Shown one piece after another: positions 52,097 to 62,265 of a stretch of DNA of 64,000 nt. The notes under the pieces are model-generated. The model saw nothing but the letters and a program-made list of their open reading frames with translations, was not told the origin of the DNA and searched no databases. The translations under genes and the position numbers were made by a program. The stretch is from Pseudomonas lini (GTDB taxonomy: Bacteria > Pseudomonadota > Gammaproteobacteria > Pseudomonadales > Pseudomonadaceae): positions 558,001 through 622,000 of the forward strand of contig NZ_JYLB01000002.1 in the NCBI RefSeq assembly GCF_001042905.1, in the 5' to 3' direction. Position 1 is the stretch's first letter, and every line of letters starts with the position of its first letter.

Positions 52097-53395
52097 ATGG
52101 ATATGCGCAAAAGCGGTCTGGTCAGCAGCAGCGACTCGGGTTCCTACTCGGACCTGAATCGCCTGAACCAGCTCAAGGTCGGCGACAAGAACAGCGATGC
52201 GAACATGCGCAAAGTAGCGCAGGAATTCGAATCGCTGTTCCTCGGTGAAATGCTCAAGTCCATGCGCTCGGCCACCGAAGCGCTGGGTCAGGACAATCCG
52301 CTCAACACGCCAGCAGCCAAGCAATACCAGGAAATGTACGACCAGCAGTTGGCCGTTTCCATGTCCCGCGAAGGCGGCGGTATTGGCCTGGCGGACGTGC
52401 TGATGCGCCAGATGTCGAAGAACAAACCGATGGCGCCGGGTGAGGCAGCGGCAGCGTCTGCCGCCAAGCAAGCTGCCGCGAAAGCCGCCGTGGAAACACC
52501 GATTGCCGCCGGTACGGTCGCCACCAACGGGCCGCTGTCGCGTCTCAATGGTGAGCGCCCGTTGTGGGCTTCGCGCTCGGTGAAGACGCCGGCAAGCGCG
52601 GGCGAGGGCGCTCATCGCAATGACATGGCGCTGATCAATCAGCGGCGTCTGGCACTGCCACCGAAACTGGCCGATCGTTTACTCGCCGGGTTGGTGCCGT
52701 CGGCATCGACCGCTGCAACAACCGCCACAACACCGCAGAACAACATCCAGGTGCCGCAAAGCACCAAGACCGGTTCCGGCCCTCTGTACAACGGCGATTG
52801 GCTGGCTGCGCAAACGGATACGAAAGCCAGCGGGCGCCTGCAGATTTATGGTCGTGCCATGGCGCAAATCCCCCTGGCGCCAGCGAAGAAGGCTTTCAGT
52901 TCCGCCGACGAATTCGTCAACACCATGCTGCCGATGGCCAAAGAAGCTGCCGACCGTATCGGTGTCGATCCGCGTTACCTGGTGGCCCAGGCTGCCCTGG
53001 AAACCGGTTGGGGCAAATCGGTCATGCGCGCCCAGGATGGCAGCAGCAGCCACAACCTGTTCGGCATCAAGGCCAGCAGTAACTGGAAGGGCGATTCGGC
53101 GCGGGCGATCACCAGCGAATTCAGAAATGGCGAGATGGTCAAGGAGACGGCCGAGTTCCGTTCCTACGGCTCTTACAAAGACAGCTTCCATGACCTTGTG
53201 ACGCTGCTGCAAAGCAATAATCGCTATCAAGATGTGCTGAAGTCGGCCGATAACCCAGAACAGTTTGTACGCGAGTTGCAAAAAGCCGGGTATGCAACCG
53301 ACCCGGATTACGCAAGCAAGATCTCGCAGATAGCCAAGCAGATGACGAGTTACCAAAACTACGCTGCGGCGGGCGCTTCCACCACGCCTCTATAG
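52097..53395 (+). CDS. flgJ: Flagellar rod assembly muramidase FlgJ
   Basis: Rod cap fused to a peptidoglycan hydrolase. The 432 residues have an N-terminal rod-binding part (about 20-110, KVAQEFESLFLGEMLKSMRS), a long Ala/Thr linker (about 115-255), and a C-terminal glucosaminidase domain (about 270-425) with LVAQAALETGWGKSVM, the catalytic glutamate in ALETGWGK, and SSHNLFGIKAS. The 24-base gap before flgK lacks any other signal. Confidence 0.95.
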   Translation: MDMRKSGLVSSSDSGSYSDLNRLNQLKVGDKNSDANMRKVAQEFESLFLGEMLKSMRSATEALGQDNPLNTPAAKQYQEMYDQQLAVSMSREGGGIGLADVLMRQMSKNKPMAPGEAAAASAAKQAAAKAAVETPIAAGTVATNGPLSRLNGERPLWASRSVKTPASAGEGAHRNDMALINQRRLALPPKLADRLLAGLVPSASTAATTATTPQNNIQVPQSTKTGSGPLYNGDWLAAQTDTKASGRLQIYGRAMAQIPLAPAKKAFSSADEFVNTMLPMAKEAADRIGVDPRYLVAQAALETGWGKSVMRAQDGSSSHNLFGIKASSNWKGDSARAITSEFRNGEMVKETAEFRSYGSYKDSFHDLVTLLQSNNRYQDVLKSADNPEQFVRELQKAGYATDPDYASKISQIAKQMTSYQNYAAAGASTTPL

Positions 53396-53418
53396 GCACA
53401 AGGCATAAGGTCTGAACC

Positions 53419-55479
53419 ATGAGTTTGCTCAATATCGGGATGTCGGGTCTGGCCGCTGGCCAATCCTCGCTGATGACTACCGGCAATAACATTGCCAACG
53501 CCGACACCGCCGGTTACTCACGCCAGCAAACCGTGCAAGGCACCAAGGCCTCGAATCAGTTCGGCAAAGTCTTTATCGGCACCGGTACGACCCTCGCCGA
53601 TGTACGTCGGGTCTACAACAGCTACATTGATGCGCAGCTGCAGACCACCACGTCGCTCAATAGTGACTCGGCGGCCTACGCCGGGCAGATCAGCCCGCTC
53701 GATAAGTTGCTCTCGGACAGCGGCACCGGCCTCAATGGCGCCCTGACCAAGTTCTTCGCCTCTGTACAGAACGTCAACGCCAAGCCGGGCGACGATGCTT
53801 CCCGCCAACTGCTGTTGAGCGATACGCAGGCCCTGAGCAACCGGTTCAACTCGATCTCCAGCCAGTTGACGCAGCAGAACGCCAACGTCAACGGCAACCT
53901 GGCGGACATGGCCGATCAGGTCAACAAGCTGGCCACCACTGTGGCCCAGCTGAACCAGAAGATCTCCGAAGTTTCCAACGCCGGCGGCCAGCCCAACGAC
54001 CTGCTCGACGCGCGCAATGAGACCGTACGCCAGTTGTCCACCCTCACCGGTGCGCAAGTGATGGAACGTGACAATAGCCTCGACATTTACCTGGGCAGTG
54101 GTCAGCCGCTGGTCATGGGCAGCACCGCCAGCAAGCTGGAAGTGGTGCCGAGTAAAACCGACCCGTCGCGTTCGGCCATTCAGCTCAATCGCGGTTCGAG
54201 CACTATCGATATCACCTCGGTGATGACGGGTGGCGAAATGGGCGGCTTGCTACGCTATCGCAGCACCGTGCTGGACCCTGCCATGAACGAGCTGGGTCGT
54301 GTGGCGCTGGTCGTCGCCGATCAGATGAACACCATTCAGGCCCAGGGCATCGACAAGAACGGTGACTTCGGTTCGAACCTGTTCAACAGCATCAACAGTG
54401 CCGCGCAAATGGCTCAGCGCAGCGTTGCCACGGTCGGCAACAGCGCAGGCTCGGGCAACTTCGATGTGACCATCGAGGACAGCGGCAAGCTGACCATCAA
54501 CGATTACAAGGTTACGTTCACCAGCGCGACTGCCTACACCGTTCAGCGTCTGCCGGAAGGCACCGCCATGGGCGCGTTCAGCACGCTGACCACGCCGCCG
54601 CCAGTGATCGATGGTTTCTCCATGAAGCTCACCGGTGGCACCGCAGCCGCCGGCGATACCTTCAAGATCACCCCGACCCGCAACGCGGCGACCAACATCA
54701 AGACCGAAATGACCGACTCCAAGCGTCTGGCCATCGCGGCACCATTGGGCGCGGCCATTGCGCCGGGTGGCAGCGGCACGTTGACCATTCCGGCCAGCGG
54801 TCAACCGACCCTGACCACGCAGTTCGATATCTATGACACGGCGACCACCACGGCGATCCAGAATGGTCTGAAGACGTCGACTCCGGTCAAAATCGTGTTT
54901 GGCACGGCGGGTGGCACGACCCAGACTTACCAAATGCTCGATGCCCAAGGTAACGCGCTCAGCAGCGGCACCATCGTGCCGGGCCAGAACAATACGCTGA
55001 GCCTGACCATTCCTCTGGTCGACGCCGGCGGCGCCGCGATCAATGATCCGGGACCGCCAGTCGTGCAGCGTACTGTATCGTTCGACATGACCATCGCGGG
55101 CTCGCCGGGTACCTCGACGGCGATCAACGTGACGCTCAGCCAGCCAGGTACTCTGGACAACCGCAACGGCACCATACTGGCTGGCTTGCAGACCAAGCAG
55201 ACCGTGGATACCGGTTCGGCCAGTAAAGGCATTTCCCTGACCGACGCCTACGGCAAACTGGTTGAGGGCGTAGGCGCCAAGGCCGCCCAGGGCAAGCTCG
55301 ACAGCGCTGCCACCGAAGCGATTCTGGCAAACGCCAAGAGCGCCCGCGATTCGCTGTCGGGTGTCGACCTCGATGAGGAAACCGGCAACCTGGTCAAGTA
55401 TCAGCAGTACTACACCGCTTCGTCGCAGATCATCAAGGCTGCGCAGGAAATCTTCAACACACTGATCAGCAGTCTTTAA
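53419..55479 (+). CDS. flgK: Flagellar hook-associated protein FlgK
   Basis: First hook-filament junction protein. The 686 residues have the N-terminal SLLNIGMSGLAAGQSSLMTT and NNIANADTAGYSRQQ signature and the C-terminal coiled coil VDLDEETGNLVKYQQYYTAS with LISSL end. The central region (about 230-560) is Thr/Ala/Gly-rich and variable. The size equals other pseudomonad FlgK. flgL starts 13 bp downstream. Confidence 0.96.
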   Translation: MSLLNIGMSGLAAGQSSLMTTGNNIANADTAGYSRQQTVQGTKASNQFGKVFIGTGTTLADVRRVYNSYIDAQLQTTTSLNSDSAAYAGQISPLDKLLSDSGTGLNGALTKFFASVQNVNAKPGDDASRQLLLSDTQALSNRFNSISSQLTQQNANVNGNLADMADQVNKLATTVAQLNQKISEVSNAGGQPNDLLDARNETVRQLSTLTGAQVMERDNSLDIYLGSGQPLVMGSTASKLEVVPSKTDPSRSAIQLNRGSSTIDITSVMTGGEMGGLLRYRSTVLDPAMNELGRVALVVADQMNTIQAQGIDKNGDFGSNLFNSINSAAQMAQRSVATVGNSAGSGNFDVTIEDSGKLTINDYKVTFTSATAYTVQRLPEGTAMGAFSTLTTPPPVIDGFSMKLTGGTAAAGDTFKITPTRNAATNIKTEMTDSKRLAIAAPLGAAIAPGGSGTLTIPASGQPTLTTQFDIYDTATTTAIQNGLKTSTPVKIVFGTAGGTTQTYQMLDAQGNALSSGTIVPGQNNTLSLTIPLVDAGGAAINDPGPPVVQRTVSFDMTIAGSPGTSTAINVTLSQPGTLDNRNGTILAGLQTKQTVDTGSASKGISLTDAYGKLVEGVGAKAAQGKLDSAATEAILANAKSARDSLSGVDLDEETGNLVKYQQYYTASSQIIKAAQEIFNTLISSL

Positions 55480-55492
55480 GGAGTCGTAGCCC

Positions 55493-57058
55493 ATGCGCAT
55501 TTCTACCGCCCAGTTTTACGAGTCCTCTGCCGCCAACTATCAGAAGAACTTCGCCAACGTGGTCAAAAGCAGCGAAGAGGCCAGCAGCCTCGTTCGCGTG
55601 AATACCGCTGCCGATGATCCGGTCGGTGCCTCGCGCTTGCTGCAATTGGGTCAACAGGCTTCGATGCTCGATCAATACGAAGCCAACTCCACCACCATCA
55701 AGGCGACGCTGGGCGCCACCGAAGCGGTGATGACCAGCATCACTAACGTGCTGCAGCGCGCCAAGGAACTGGCCATCGGCGCCGGCAACGCCGGTTACAC
55801 CGATGCCGACCGCCGGGCCAACGCATCGGAGCTGGGGCAGATCGAAGAACAGTTGCAAAGCCTGATGAACAGCAAGGACGAGAACGGCAAATACATCTTC
55901 GCCGGCTCCAAGGGCGACACCGTGCCGTTTACCCGCAACGACGATGGCACCTACAGCTACAACGGTGACCAGGTGACGCTTGACCTGGCAATCGGCGACA
56001 ACATGTCGATGGCCACCAACAGCACCGGTTGGGAGGTGTTCCAGCAAGCGATCAACACCAGCCGCAGCGAGGTCACCCGGACTGCGCCGGTCGTGGATGA
56101 TGGCCGCGTCGTCCTGTCCAATGGTCAGGTGTCGTCGAGCCTGACCTACAACAGCAAATTCCGTTCGGGTGAGCCGTACACCGTCGACTTCGTCAGCGGC
56201 ACCCAGTTGCAAATCACCGATTCGGGCGGTAACGACGTGACCGCCGAAGCCAGTCAGGGCGGTGCGTTCAATCCGGCCACCGCCGCTGGCCAGACTGTGT
56301 CGTTCCGCGGTGTCGATCTGACCCTGAACATCAATCTGGCGGCCGGTGACACCGCCGCTGCCGTGCTGCCGGGCCACAGCTTTACCCTGGCGGCCAAGCC
56401 TGACACCTTTACGGCGACTCGCAGCCCGGGCAACCCGACAGCGACTCAGGTGACTGGCAGCAGCATCACCAACCCGGTGGCTTACCACGCCAGTTTTCCG
56501 ACCGGTTCGGCGGTGATGAAATTCACCAGCGCCACCGCGTTCGACTTGTATGCGGCACCGTTGACGGCCAACAGCAAGATAGTGTCTTCCGGCACTGTAG
56601 CGGCCGGCGTTGCGACCGCCTCGGGCGTGAGTTTCAACCTGGCCGGTACACCGGCGGCAGGCGATCAGTTCAGCGTGGCGGTCAATACCCACGAAACCCA
56701 GAACATTCTGGATACTGTGAGCCAGCTGAAAACCGCGCTGAATACACCCATCAATGGCAACCCGATCCTGCAACAGAAGTTCCAGGCGGCGCTGGACTCG
56801 GGCATCGGCAACCTGGCGAGCGGCAGCGATCAGTTGTCCAGTGCGCTGAGTTCAGTGGGCGGTCGCGGCTCAGCCCTGGATACCCAGGTCGATACCAACC
56901 AGAGCCTGGTCCTGGCCAACACCCAGACCCAGTCGGCGATCCGCGATTCCGATCCGGCCGAAGTGATGACCCGCCTGACCTTGCAACAAACCATGTTGCA
57001 AGCGTCGCAACTGGCCTTCAGCAAGATTGCTCAACTGGGCTTGTTCAACAAAGTCTGA
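55493..57058 (+). CDS. flgL: Flagellar hook-associated protein FlgL
   Basis: Second junction protein, below the filament. It has 521 residues, with the flagellin-like N-terminus MRISTAQFYESSAANYQKNF and the C-terminus SAIRDSDPAEVMTRLTLQQT, ending LFNKV. The middle, 190-390, is variable and Thr-rich, longer than that of enterobacterial FlgL (~317). It ends the flgF-L operon, with a stem-loop 50 bp downstream. Confidence 0.96.
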   Translation: MRISTAQFYESSAANYQKNFANVVKSSEEASSLVRVNTAADDPVGASRLLQLGQQASMLDQYEANSTTIKATLGATEAVMTSITNVLQRAKELAIGAGNAGYTDADRRANASELGQIEEQLQSLMNSKDENGKYIFAGSKGDTVPFTRNDDGTYSYNGDQVTLDLAIGDNMSMATNSTGWEVFQQAINTSRSEVTRTAPVVDDGRVVLSNGQVSSSLTYNSKFRSGEPYTVDFVSGTQLQITDSGGNDVTAEASQGGAFNPATAAGQTVSFRGVDLTLNINLAAGDTAAAVLPGHSFTLAAKPDTFTATRSPGNPTATQVTGSSITNPVAYHASFPTGSAVMKFTSATAFDLYAAPLTANSKIVSSGTVAAGVATASGVSFNLAGTPAAGDQFSVAVNTHETQNILDTVSQLKTALNTPINGNPILQQKFQAALDSGIGNLASGSDQLSSALSSVGGRGSALDTQVDTNQSLVLANTQTQSAIRDSDPAEVMTRLTLQQTMLQASQLAFSKIAQLGLFNKV

Positions 57059-57107
57059 GTCTGTGTCTGTCGAGCTGCTCAACCGTCTTTTCCTAAGCGG
57101 TTACGAA

Positions 57108-57131
57108 GCCTCTGCCTGAAAGGGCAGAGGC
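57108..57131 (+). terminator. Stem-loop after flgL
   Basis: Nine-bp arms GCCTCTGCC/GGCAGAGGC around TGAAAG. No T-run follows, so it may only attenuate or protect the transcript. Confidence 0.5.
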
Positions 57132-57152
57132 TCGCCGCTCGAGAGTTTCGTC

Positions 57153-60100
57153 GTGAATCAACATCCTCTAGTCAGTATCGTCATCCCCGCCTTCAACCCG
57201 CGCTTCTTCAGCCAGGCGCTGGAAAGTTCGCTCGCTCAAACCTATGAGAACGTCGAAATCGTCATTTGTGACGATTCGTCGTCCGACGAGATTCGCGACA
57301 TCGTCGAGTCGTTTGCCGACCCTGTACACCCCGTTCGTTACCTGCGTAACCCCAAGCGCCTTGGCCTGCAAAAGAACCTGTTGCGCTGCGTCGAAGAAGC
57401 TCGAGGCGAGTTCATCAAAGTGCTGTGCGACGACGACCGTCTGTTCACGCCCAGCATCGAGATGCAAGCCCGGGTACTGATCGACCATCCCGAGGTCACC
57501 CTCGTTTGTGGCCTGCGGATGATGAGCGATGCCAACAACTTCATCCTGCCGCCGCGGATCGATAACTGCCGATTTTCGCCCCTTGATTCGCTGCTAAAAG
57601 GCGATGACATGTTGGCGATTTTCGAGGGCACGCCGAAGAATTTCATCGGCAACTTCAGCTCGACTTTGATGCGCCGTGCCGATGTGCTGGAGCTATTGCC
57701 TGCGCTGATTCAGGAGGGTAGCGGCTTTGTCGCGATGCTCGATTTCGCCTTGTTCGTGTGCCTGTTGCGTCGCGGAAACCTGGCGGCGGTGAATACCGTG
57801 CTGAGTACCGAGCGTCAATACCCGGAGCGCTTGAGCAAAACCCTGGAAATGACTCGGGCCGCCGTACAGGAATGGGAATGGCTGGCACAAATGCTGACAG
57901 CACGCGGCGGCGAGTCAGCACCTGCATCGGGTTGGGTGCGCTGTGTCGAACTGGGCAAGGCCTCTGAAGAACCGCGCCAGTGGGAAGAGTTGTGCGTGGT
58001 GCGCGTGCTGGGCAACCGCAACACCGTGGTCAATGGCCGAGTGGGCGGCAATAGCGACAGCTATGCCGAGTTCTACCGCGAGTGGTTGTCGGTTCGCAAA
58101 TTCAACCCGGCGGAAGCGCGGCACATGCCGGAACGTATCAGCCGCTGGGCCGTGCGTCCGAACCTGGTGCCGATCATCATCGACACCGAATCTGACAGCG
58201 CCGGCCTAAAAGCCACGCTAGCCAGCATCGGCACTCAACTGTACGCACCGCAAGCGGTGGTCGTGCTGTCCAACGCCGATTGCGATGCCGACGATAAAGT
58301 GCTGCAGTTGCCGCTGGAGTCGAACTGGTCGCAACAGCTCAATGCCGTGGTGCCGCAACTGGAAGGCGCGCATTGGTTCTATCTGCTGCGGGCGGGTGAC
58401 ACGCTGCGCGAGTCGGCGCTGCTGGTGCTGGCCGAGCGCATCGCCGGCACGCCGGGCATGCTGTGCGCCTATAGCGATGAAGGCGCGCTGGTCGAGGGTG
58501 AGTCCCTCGACCCGGTGTTCAAGCCTGACTTCAACCTCGACCTCATGCGTTCCTACCCCTACGTCGGGCGAACACTGGCGTTCGAGCGGCAGCGTTTTTT
58601 GGCGGTGGGCGGTTTCGATCCGGCTCACGGCGAACTGGCGCCGCACGATTTGCTCTGGCGTCTGGTGGAGGAGGCCGGGTTGCATACCATCGAGCACATT
58701 GCCGAGATTCAGGTGGAGTCGACTCAGACCTTTCCCGACTGGATGTCGTTGCCCGAGGTGATCGAGGGCAGTGAGGCGTTGGTCAGTGCGCACCTGACAC
58801 GCATCGGTCTGGAACACCGGATTCGCCATGAAGAGTTGTCGCTGCTTAATCGTATCGATTACCTGTACAGCCACCGACCTTTGGTCTCGATCATCATTGC
58901 GGCGGGCACGTCGCTGGCCGCGTTGCAGCGCTGCACCGAAAGTTTGATCGAAAAGACCACTTATACCGAATACGAAATCCTGATTGTCGATGAAGATCGC
59001 GGCGATTCGGCGATGGCCGACTGGCTGAGTGCAATGGCTCAGTTGGGCGCGGCGATGCTGCGGGTGCTACGTTATGACGGGCGTTCCGGTGAGGCGGCCG
59101 TTGTCAACTTCGCCGCCAGTCACGCCCGTGGCGAGTATTTGTTGACGCTCAGCCCGCGCAGCGTTATTTGCGCGGGCGACTGGCTCGCCGAACTGCTCAA
59201 TCACGCTCAGCGCCCGGAAGTCGGCGTGGTGGGCGCGCGGCTGCTGGGTTCCAATGGTGCGATTGTCTCCGCCGGTCTGATTCTGGGGCTGGCCGGGCCT
59301 GCCACTTCGCCGTCTCTCGGCGAGCATGCCAGTACCCGGGGTTACATGCAGCGTCTGCAAGTAGCGCAGAACTGGAGCGCTGTCAGCAGTGATTGCCTGA
59401 TGGTACGTAAAGAGGTATTCGACAGCCTGGGTCAATTGGATGAGGCTCAGTTCAACCTGGGCCTTGGTGGTGTTGATCTGTGCCTCGAGGCGGATAAAAA
59501 CGGCTACCTGATTGTCTGGACGCCTTTTGCGACCGTGATGATGGGTGAAGACGCGTCGCCTGCAGCGTCGCAGGCCCATGTACAAGCTCATATGCAGGCG
59601 CAGGTGCTTGAACACGAAACCTTCTACAAAAAGTGGCTGCCGAAAATCTCCCGTGATGCGGCCTACAACCCGGCGTTGTCGCTCGGCGTGGCGAGCTTCA
59701 GTCTGGAGCCTTCGCTGCGTAATAACTGGAATCCGTTCCGCCATCGCGACCTGCCGCTGATTCTCGGGTTGCCGGTCAACGAGTCAGCGATCGGGCATTA
59801 CCGTGTGACTGCGCCTCTGGCAGAGCTTGAGGCGGCGGGACGAGTCATTGCGCGCGTGGCCTATGAGTCGCCGTCGAACGTGGAAATCGAGCGTCTGTCG
59901 CCCGACACCATTATCTTGCAAGGGCGTTATAACGGGGGCTCGGCGGCAGACATTCTGCGCATGAAGAAATACTCCAGTGCCCTGCGGATTTTCGAGCTGG
60001 ACGACTACGTTGTCAGCACGCCAAAAAAGAACAGCCATGCCCGCAACAAGCCGGTCAACACCGAGCAGATGTTGCGTGATGGCATAGCCCTGTGCGATCG

Positions 60101-60737
60101 CGTGGTGGTGACGACGCAGGCACTGGCTGATGTGTTGTCGAGCATGCACAGCGAAATTCGCGTGGTGCCCAACATGCTGCCGCCCGCCCCATGGGCGACC
60201 TTGACCAGTCAGCGCCGCACCTCGAAAAAACCACGGGTTGGCTGGGGCGGTGGTACCAGTCACACCGGCGATCTGGAGATCATTGCGGAGGTGGTCCGTG
60301 AACTGGCCAATGAGGTGGAGTGGGTATTTTTCGGTATGTGCCCGGACGCCTTGCGCCCGTACATCCACGAATTTTACGGCACCATCGATTTGCAGAGTTA
60401 CCCGTACAAACTGGCGAGCCTGAACCTCGACCTGGCATTGGCGCCGTTGGAATTCCACATCTTCAACGACTGCAAAAGCAACTTGCGGTTACTGGAATAT
60501 GGCGCGTGCGGTTATCCGGTGATTTGCACTGATACCCGCGCTTACGAGGGTTTTTTGCCGTGCACCAAAGTTCTGAGCAACAGCACTGAGGAATGGCTGC
60601 AGGCGATTCGCATGCACTTGGCTGACCCGGATGCCAGCTATCGCATGGGGGATGAATTGCGTGAAGCGGTGCATCGGGATTTCATGTTGCGCGGGGATAA
60701 TCTTCAGCATTGGCTTTGGGGCTGGTTGCCGGACTGA
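57153..60737 (+). CDS. Three-domain glycosyltransferase, probable flagellin glycosyltransferase
   Basis: A 1194-residue cytosolic protein that starts GTG 57153. Residues 5-230 are a GT-A family 2 domain (PLVSIVIPAFNPRFFSQALE, DDSSSDEIRDI, CDDDRLFT with the DxD-like acids). Residues about 330-560 hold a second, weaker domain (PNLVPIIIDTESDS). From about 575 a further family 2 domain follows (PLVSIIIAAGTSLAALQRCT, IVDEDRGDS). From 866 to the end is a GT-B type domain of the GT4/GT1 class (LPVNESAIGHYRVTAPLAEL, VGWGGGTSHTGDLEI, LEYGACGYPVICTD). Such giant, fused enzymes next to flagellar genes (FgtA-like in P. syringae) put sugars on flagellin. The flagellin gene and other island genes would lie past the window. 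The target is inferred from position. Confidence 0.82.
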   Translation: MNQHPLVSIVIPAFNPRFFSQALESSLAQTYENVEIVICDDSSSDEIRDIVESFADPVHPVRYLRNPKRLGLQKNLLRCVEEARGEFIKVLCDDDRLFTPSIEMQARVLIDHPEVTLVCGLRMMSDANNFILPPRIDNCRFSPLDSLLKGDDMLAIFEGTPKNFIGNFSSTLMRRADVLELLPALIQEGSGFVAMLDFALFVCLLRRGNLAAVNTVLSTERQYPERLSKTLEMTRAAVQEWEWLAQMLTARGGESAPASGWVRCVELGKASEEPRQWEELCVVRVLGNRNTVVNGRVGGNSDSYAEFYREWLSVRKFNPAEARHMPERISRWAVRPNLVPIIIDTESDSAGLKATLASIGTQLYAPQAVVVLSNADCDADDKVLQLPLESNWSQQLNAVVPQLEGAHWFYLLRAGDTLRESALLVLAERIAGTPGMLCAYSDEGALVEGESLDPVFKPDFNLDLMRSYPYVGRTLAFERQRFLAVGGFDPAHGELAPHDLLWRLVEEAGLHTIEHIAEIQVESTQTFPDWMSLPEVIEGSEALVSAHLTRIGLEHRIRHEELSLLNRIDYLYSHRPLVSIIIAAGTSLAALQRCTESLIEKTTYTEYEILIVDEDRGDSAMADWLSAMAQLGAAMLRVLRYDGRSGEAAVVNFAASHARGEYLLTLSPRSVICAGDWLAELLNHAQRPEVGVVGARLLGSNGAIVSAGLILGLAGPATSPSLGEHASTRGYMQRLQVAQNWSAVSSDCLMVRKEVFDSLGQLDEAQFNLGLGGVDLCLEADKNGYLIVWTPFATVMMGEDASPAASQAHVQAHMQAQVLEHETFYKKWLPKISRDAAYNPALSLGVASFSLEPSLRNNWNPFRHRDLPLILGLPVNESAIGHYRVTAPLAELEAAGRVIARVAYESPSNVEIERLSPDTIILQGRYNGGSAADILRMKKYSSALRIFELDDYVVSTPKKNSHARNKPVNTEQMLRDGIALCDRVVVTTQALADVLSSMHSEIRVVPNMLPPAPWATLTSQRRTSKKPRVGWGGGTSHTGDLEIIAEVVRELANEVEWVFFGMCPDALRPYIHEFYGTIDLQSYPYKLASLNLDLALAPLEFHIFNDCKSNLRLLEYGACGYPVICTDTRAYEGFLPCTKVLSNSTEEWLQAIRMHLADPDASYRMGDELREAVHRDFMLRGDNLQHWLWGWLPD

Positions 60738-60745
60738 TTTTGGTC

Positions 60746-61257
60746 TGTGTGCATATCCGTTTCTGCGGTAATGGCTTCTATTGGTTTCGCTTTTACAGCG
60801 AGTCACTTTCGAAAAGTGCGAAAGTAACCAAAGCGCTTCTGCCCCCGTCGTTCGGTGCCTCGCCCAGGCTCGGCATGCCCTCGCTCCGGTCCTGCTCCGT
60901 GGGGATGTACCCAGTCCAACTGTGGGAGCGGGCTTGCTCGCGAAGCTGTTGATCTTGCCGTTGCCGTGCTGTTGCTTCGGCTTTTGATCTTGATCTGCCG
61001 CCCCTTTCCCAGAGGCCGAACGCAGGCGTTGCGTAGGGGGCCCCGCGGCAAGGATGCCGCGGTAGCCGCCCTCGGCCATGGATGGCCGATGGCGGCGGGC
61101 CCCCGGAGCAATGCCGGAGTGAGGGCATGCCGAGCCTGGGCGAGGCACCGAATGGAGGGGCAAAGCCTTTTGGTTCCTTTTCGGCGTTTGGAAAAGGGAC
61201 TCGCTGTAAGAGCGAAACCGCCAGCGGCCGTGACCGCAGAAACGGATATGTACCCCA
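60746..61257. repeat. Long imperfect inverted repeat (~510 bp) between glycosyltransferase and rfbF
   Basis: The left arm (about 60746-60912) reads ATATCCGTTTCTGCGGTAAT ... ACAGCGAGTCACTTTCGAAA ... CGGTGCCTCGCCCAGGCTCG. The right arm (about 61085-61257) is its imperfect complement (CGAGCCTGGGCGAGGCACCG ... GGGACTCGCTGTAAGAGCGA ... CGCAGAAACGGATATGTACC). The centre carries a half GTGGGAGCGGGCTTGCTCGC REP element and a CTTTTGATCTTGATCT fragment. Long frames here, on both strands, are not genes. It is a dispersed repeat of the P. fluorescens group by appearance. Confidence 0.8.
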
Positions 61258-61491
61258 ATCCCCAATCCCCGGTCACAGCAATCACCTCCCACCTCAATAA
61301 ACCGCCAAACCCCCATCAGTCGCCCACCCCAAACAATTGGCTCACTTCCTGCAAGTCCCCCATATATCGCCATAAAACCTTCACCCCCAAAGGCGTGAAG
61401 GCCCCAGTGGCTGCGGGTAAATGATGTGCATCTGACGGTTCGCCGACCCTTGCGGGGGTGGCCAAACCGCGCGAAGAGCAAGAGGACAGCG
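61258..61491 (+). other. C-rich intergenic region upstream of rfbF
   Basis: A cytosine-rich tract (CCCCAATCCCCAATCCCC and onward). No gene, good terminator or promoter motif was recognised, though transcription of rfbF-rfbG must start in or before this stretch. Confidence 0.6.
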
Positions 61492-62265
61492 ATGAAGGCA
61501 GTAATTCTGGCGGGTGGTCTCGGTACGCGGATCAGCGAAGAGTCGCACCTCAAGCCCAAGCCGATGATCGAGATCGGCGGTAAGCCAATTCTTTGGCACA
61601 TCATGAAACAGTACTCCGCTCACGGAATTCATGATTTCGTGATCTGCCTTGGCTACAAGGGGTATGCGATCAAGGACTTCTTCGCCAACTACTTCCTGCA
61701 CACCTCTGACGTTACCTTCGACATGCGCAACAACCGCATGGACGTTCACCAGAATTACAGTGAGCCATGGCGCGTCACGCTGATCGACACCGGCGAAGAA
61801 ACCATGACTGGCGGCCGTTTGCGGCGGGCTCGACGTTACATCGAAGACGAACAGGCATTCTGTTTTACCTACGGTGACGGTGTGTCAGACCTGAACATCG
61901 GTGCGCTAGTGGATTTCCATCTTCAACACGGAAAGCTGGCAACAGTCACGGCGGTGCAGCCGCCAGGTCGATATGGCTCACTGAATCGCGACGGCGACAG
62001 CGTGCTCGGTTTCACCGAAAAACCCCGTGGTGATGGTGGATGGATCAATGGCGGATTCTTTGTCCTGTCACCTGAGGTGTTGCCATTGATCGAGGGAGAC
62101 GACACCTCGTGGGAGTCCGGTCCGCTTGATGGTCTTGCCGAGCGCGGTGAACTCATGGCATTCCAGCACGACGGTTTCTGGCAGCCAATGGACACCCTTC
62201 GCGACAAGAATCACCTTGAGGCTTTGTGGCAGAGCGGGGGGGCCCCATGGAAACAATGGGACTGA
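61492..62265 (+). CDS. rfbF: Glucose-1-phosphate cytidylyltransferase
   Basis: Makes CDP-glucose from CTP and glucose 1-phosphate. The 257 residues start [20 protein letters not shown], the nucleotidyltransferase loop, and include [31 protein letters not shown] with the metal aspartate and [14 protein letters not shown]. The signature [13 protein letters not shown] is that of RfbF rather than RfbA. AGAGGACAGCG precedes the ATG. rfbG overlaps the end by 19 bp, so the genes are coupled. Confidence 0.95.
   Translation: MKAVILAGGLGTRISEESHLKPKPMIEIGGKPILWHIMKQYSAHGIHDFVICLGYKGYAIKDFFANYFLHTSDVTFDMRNNRMDVHQNYSEPWRVTLIDTGEETMTGGRLRRARRYIEDEQAFCFTYGDGVSDLNIGALVDFHLQHGKLATVTAVQPPGRYGSLNRDGDSVLGFTEKPRGDGGWINGGFFVLSPEVLPLIEGDDTSWESGPLDGLAERGELMAFQHDGFWQPMDTLRDKNHLEALWQSGGAPWKQWD

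Noticed and set aside
60855..61424. A 189-codon plus-strand frame (and minus-strand frames to 371 codons) between the glycosyltransferase and rfbF
   Set aside because: They are formed by the long inverted repeat and REP half; products are Arg/Pro/Gly-rich without family features.
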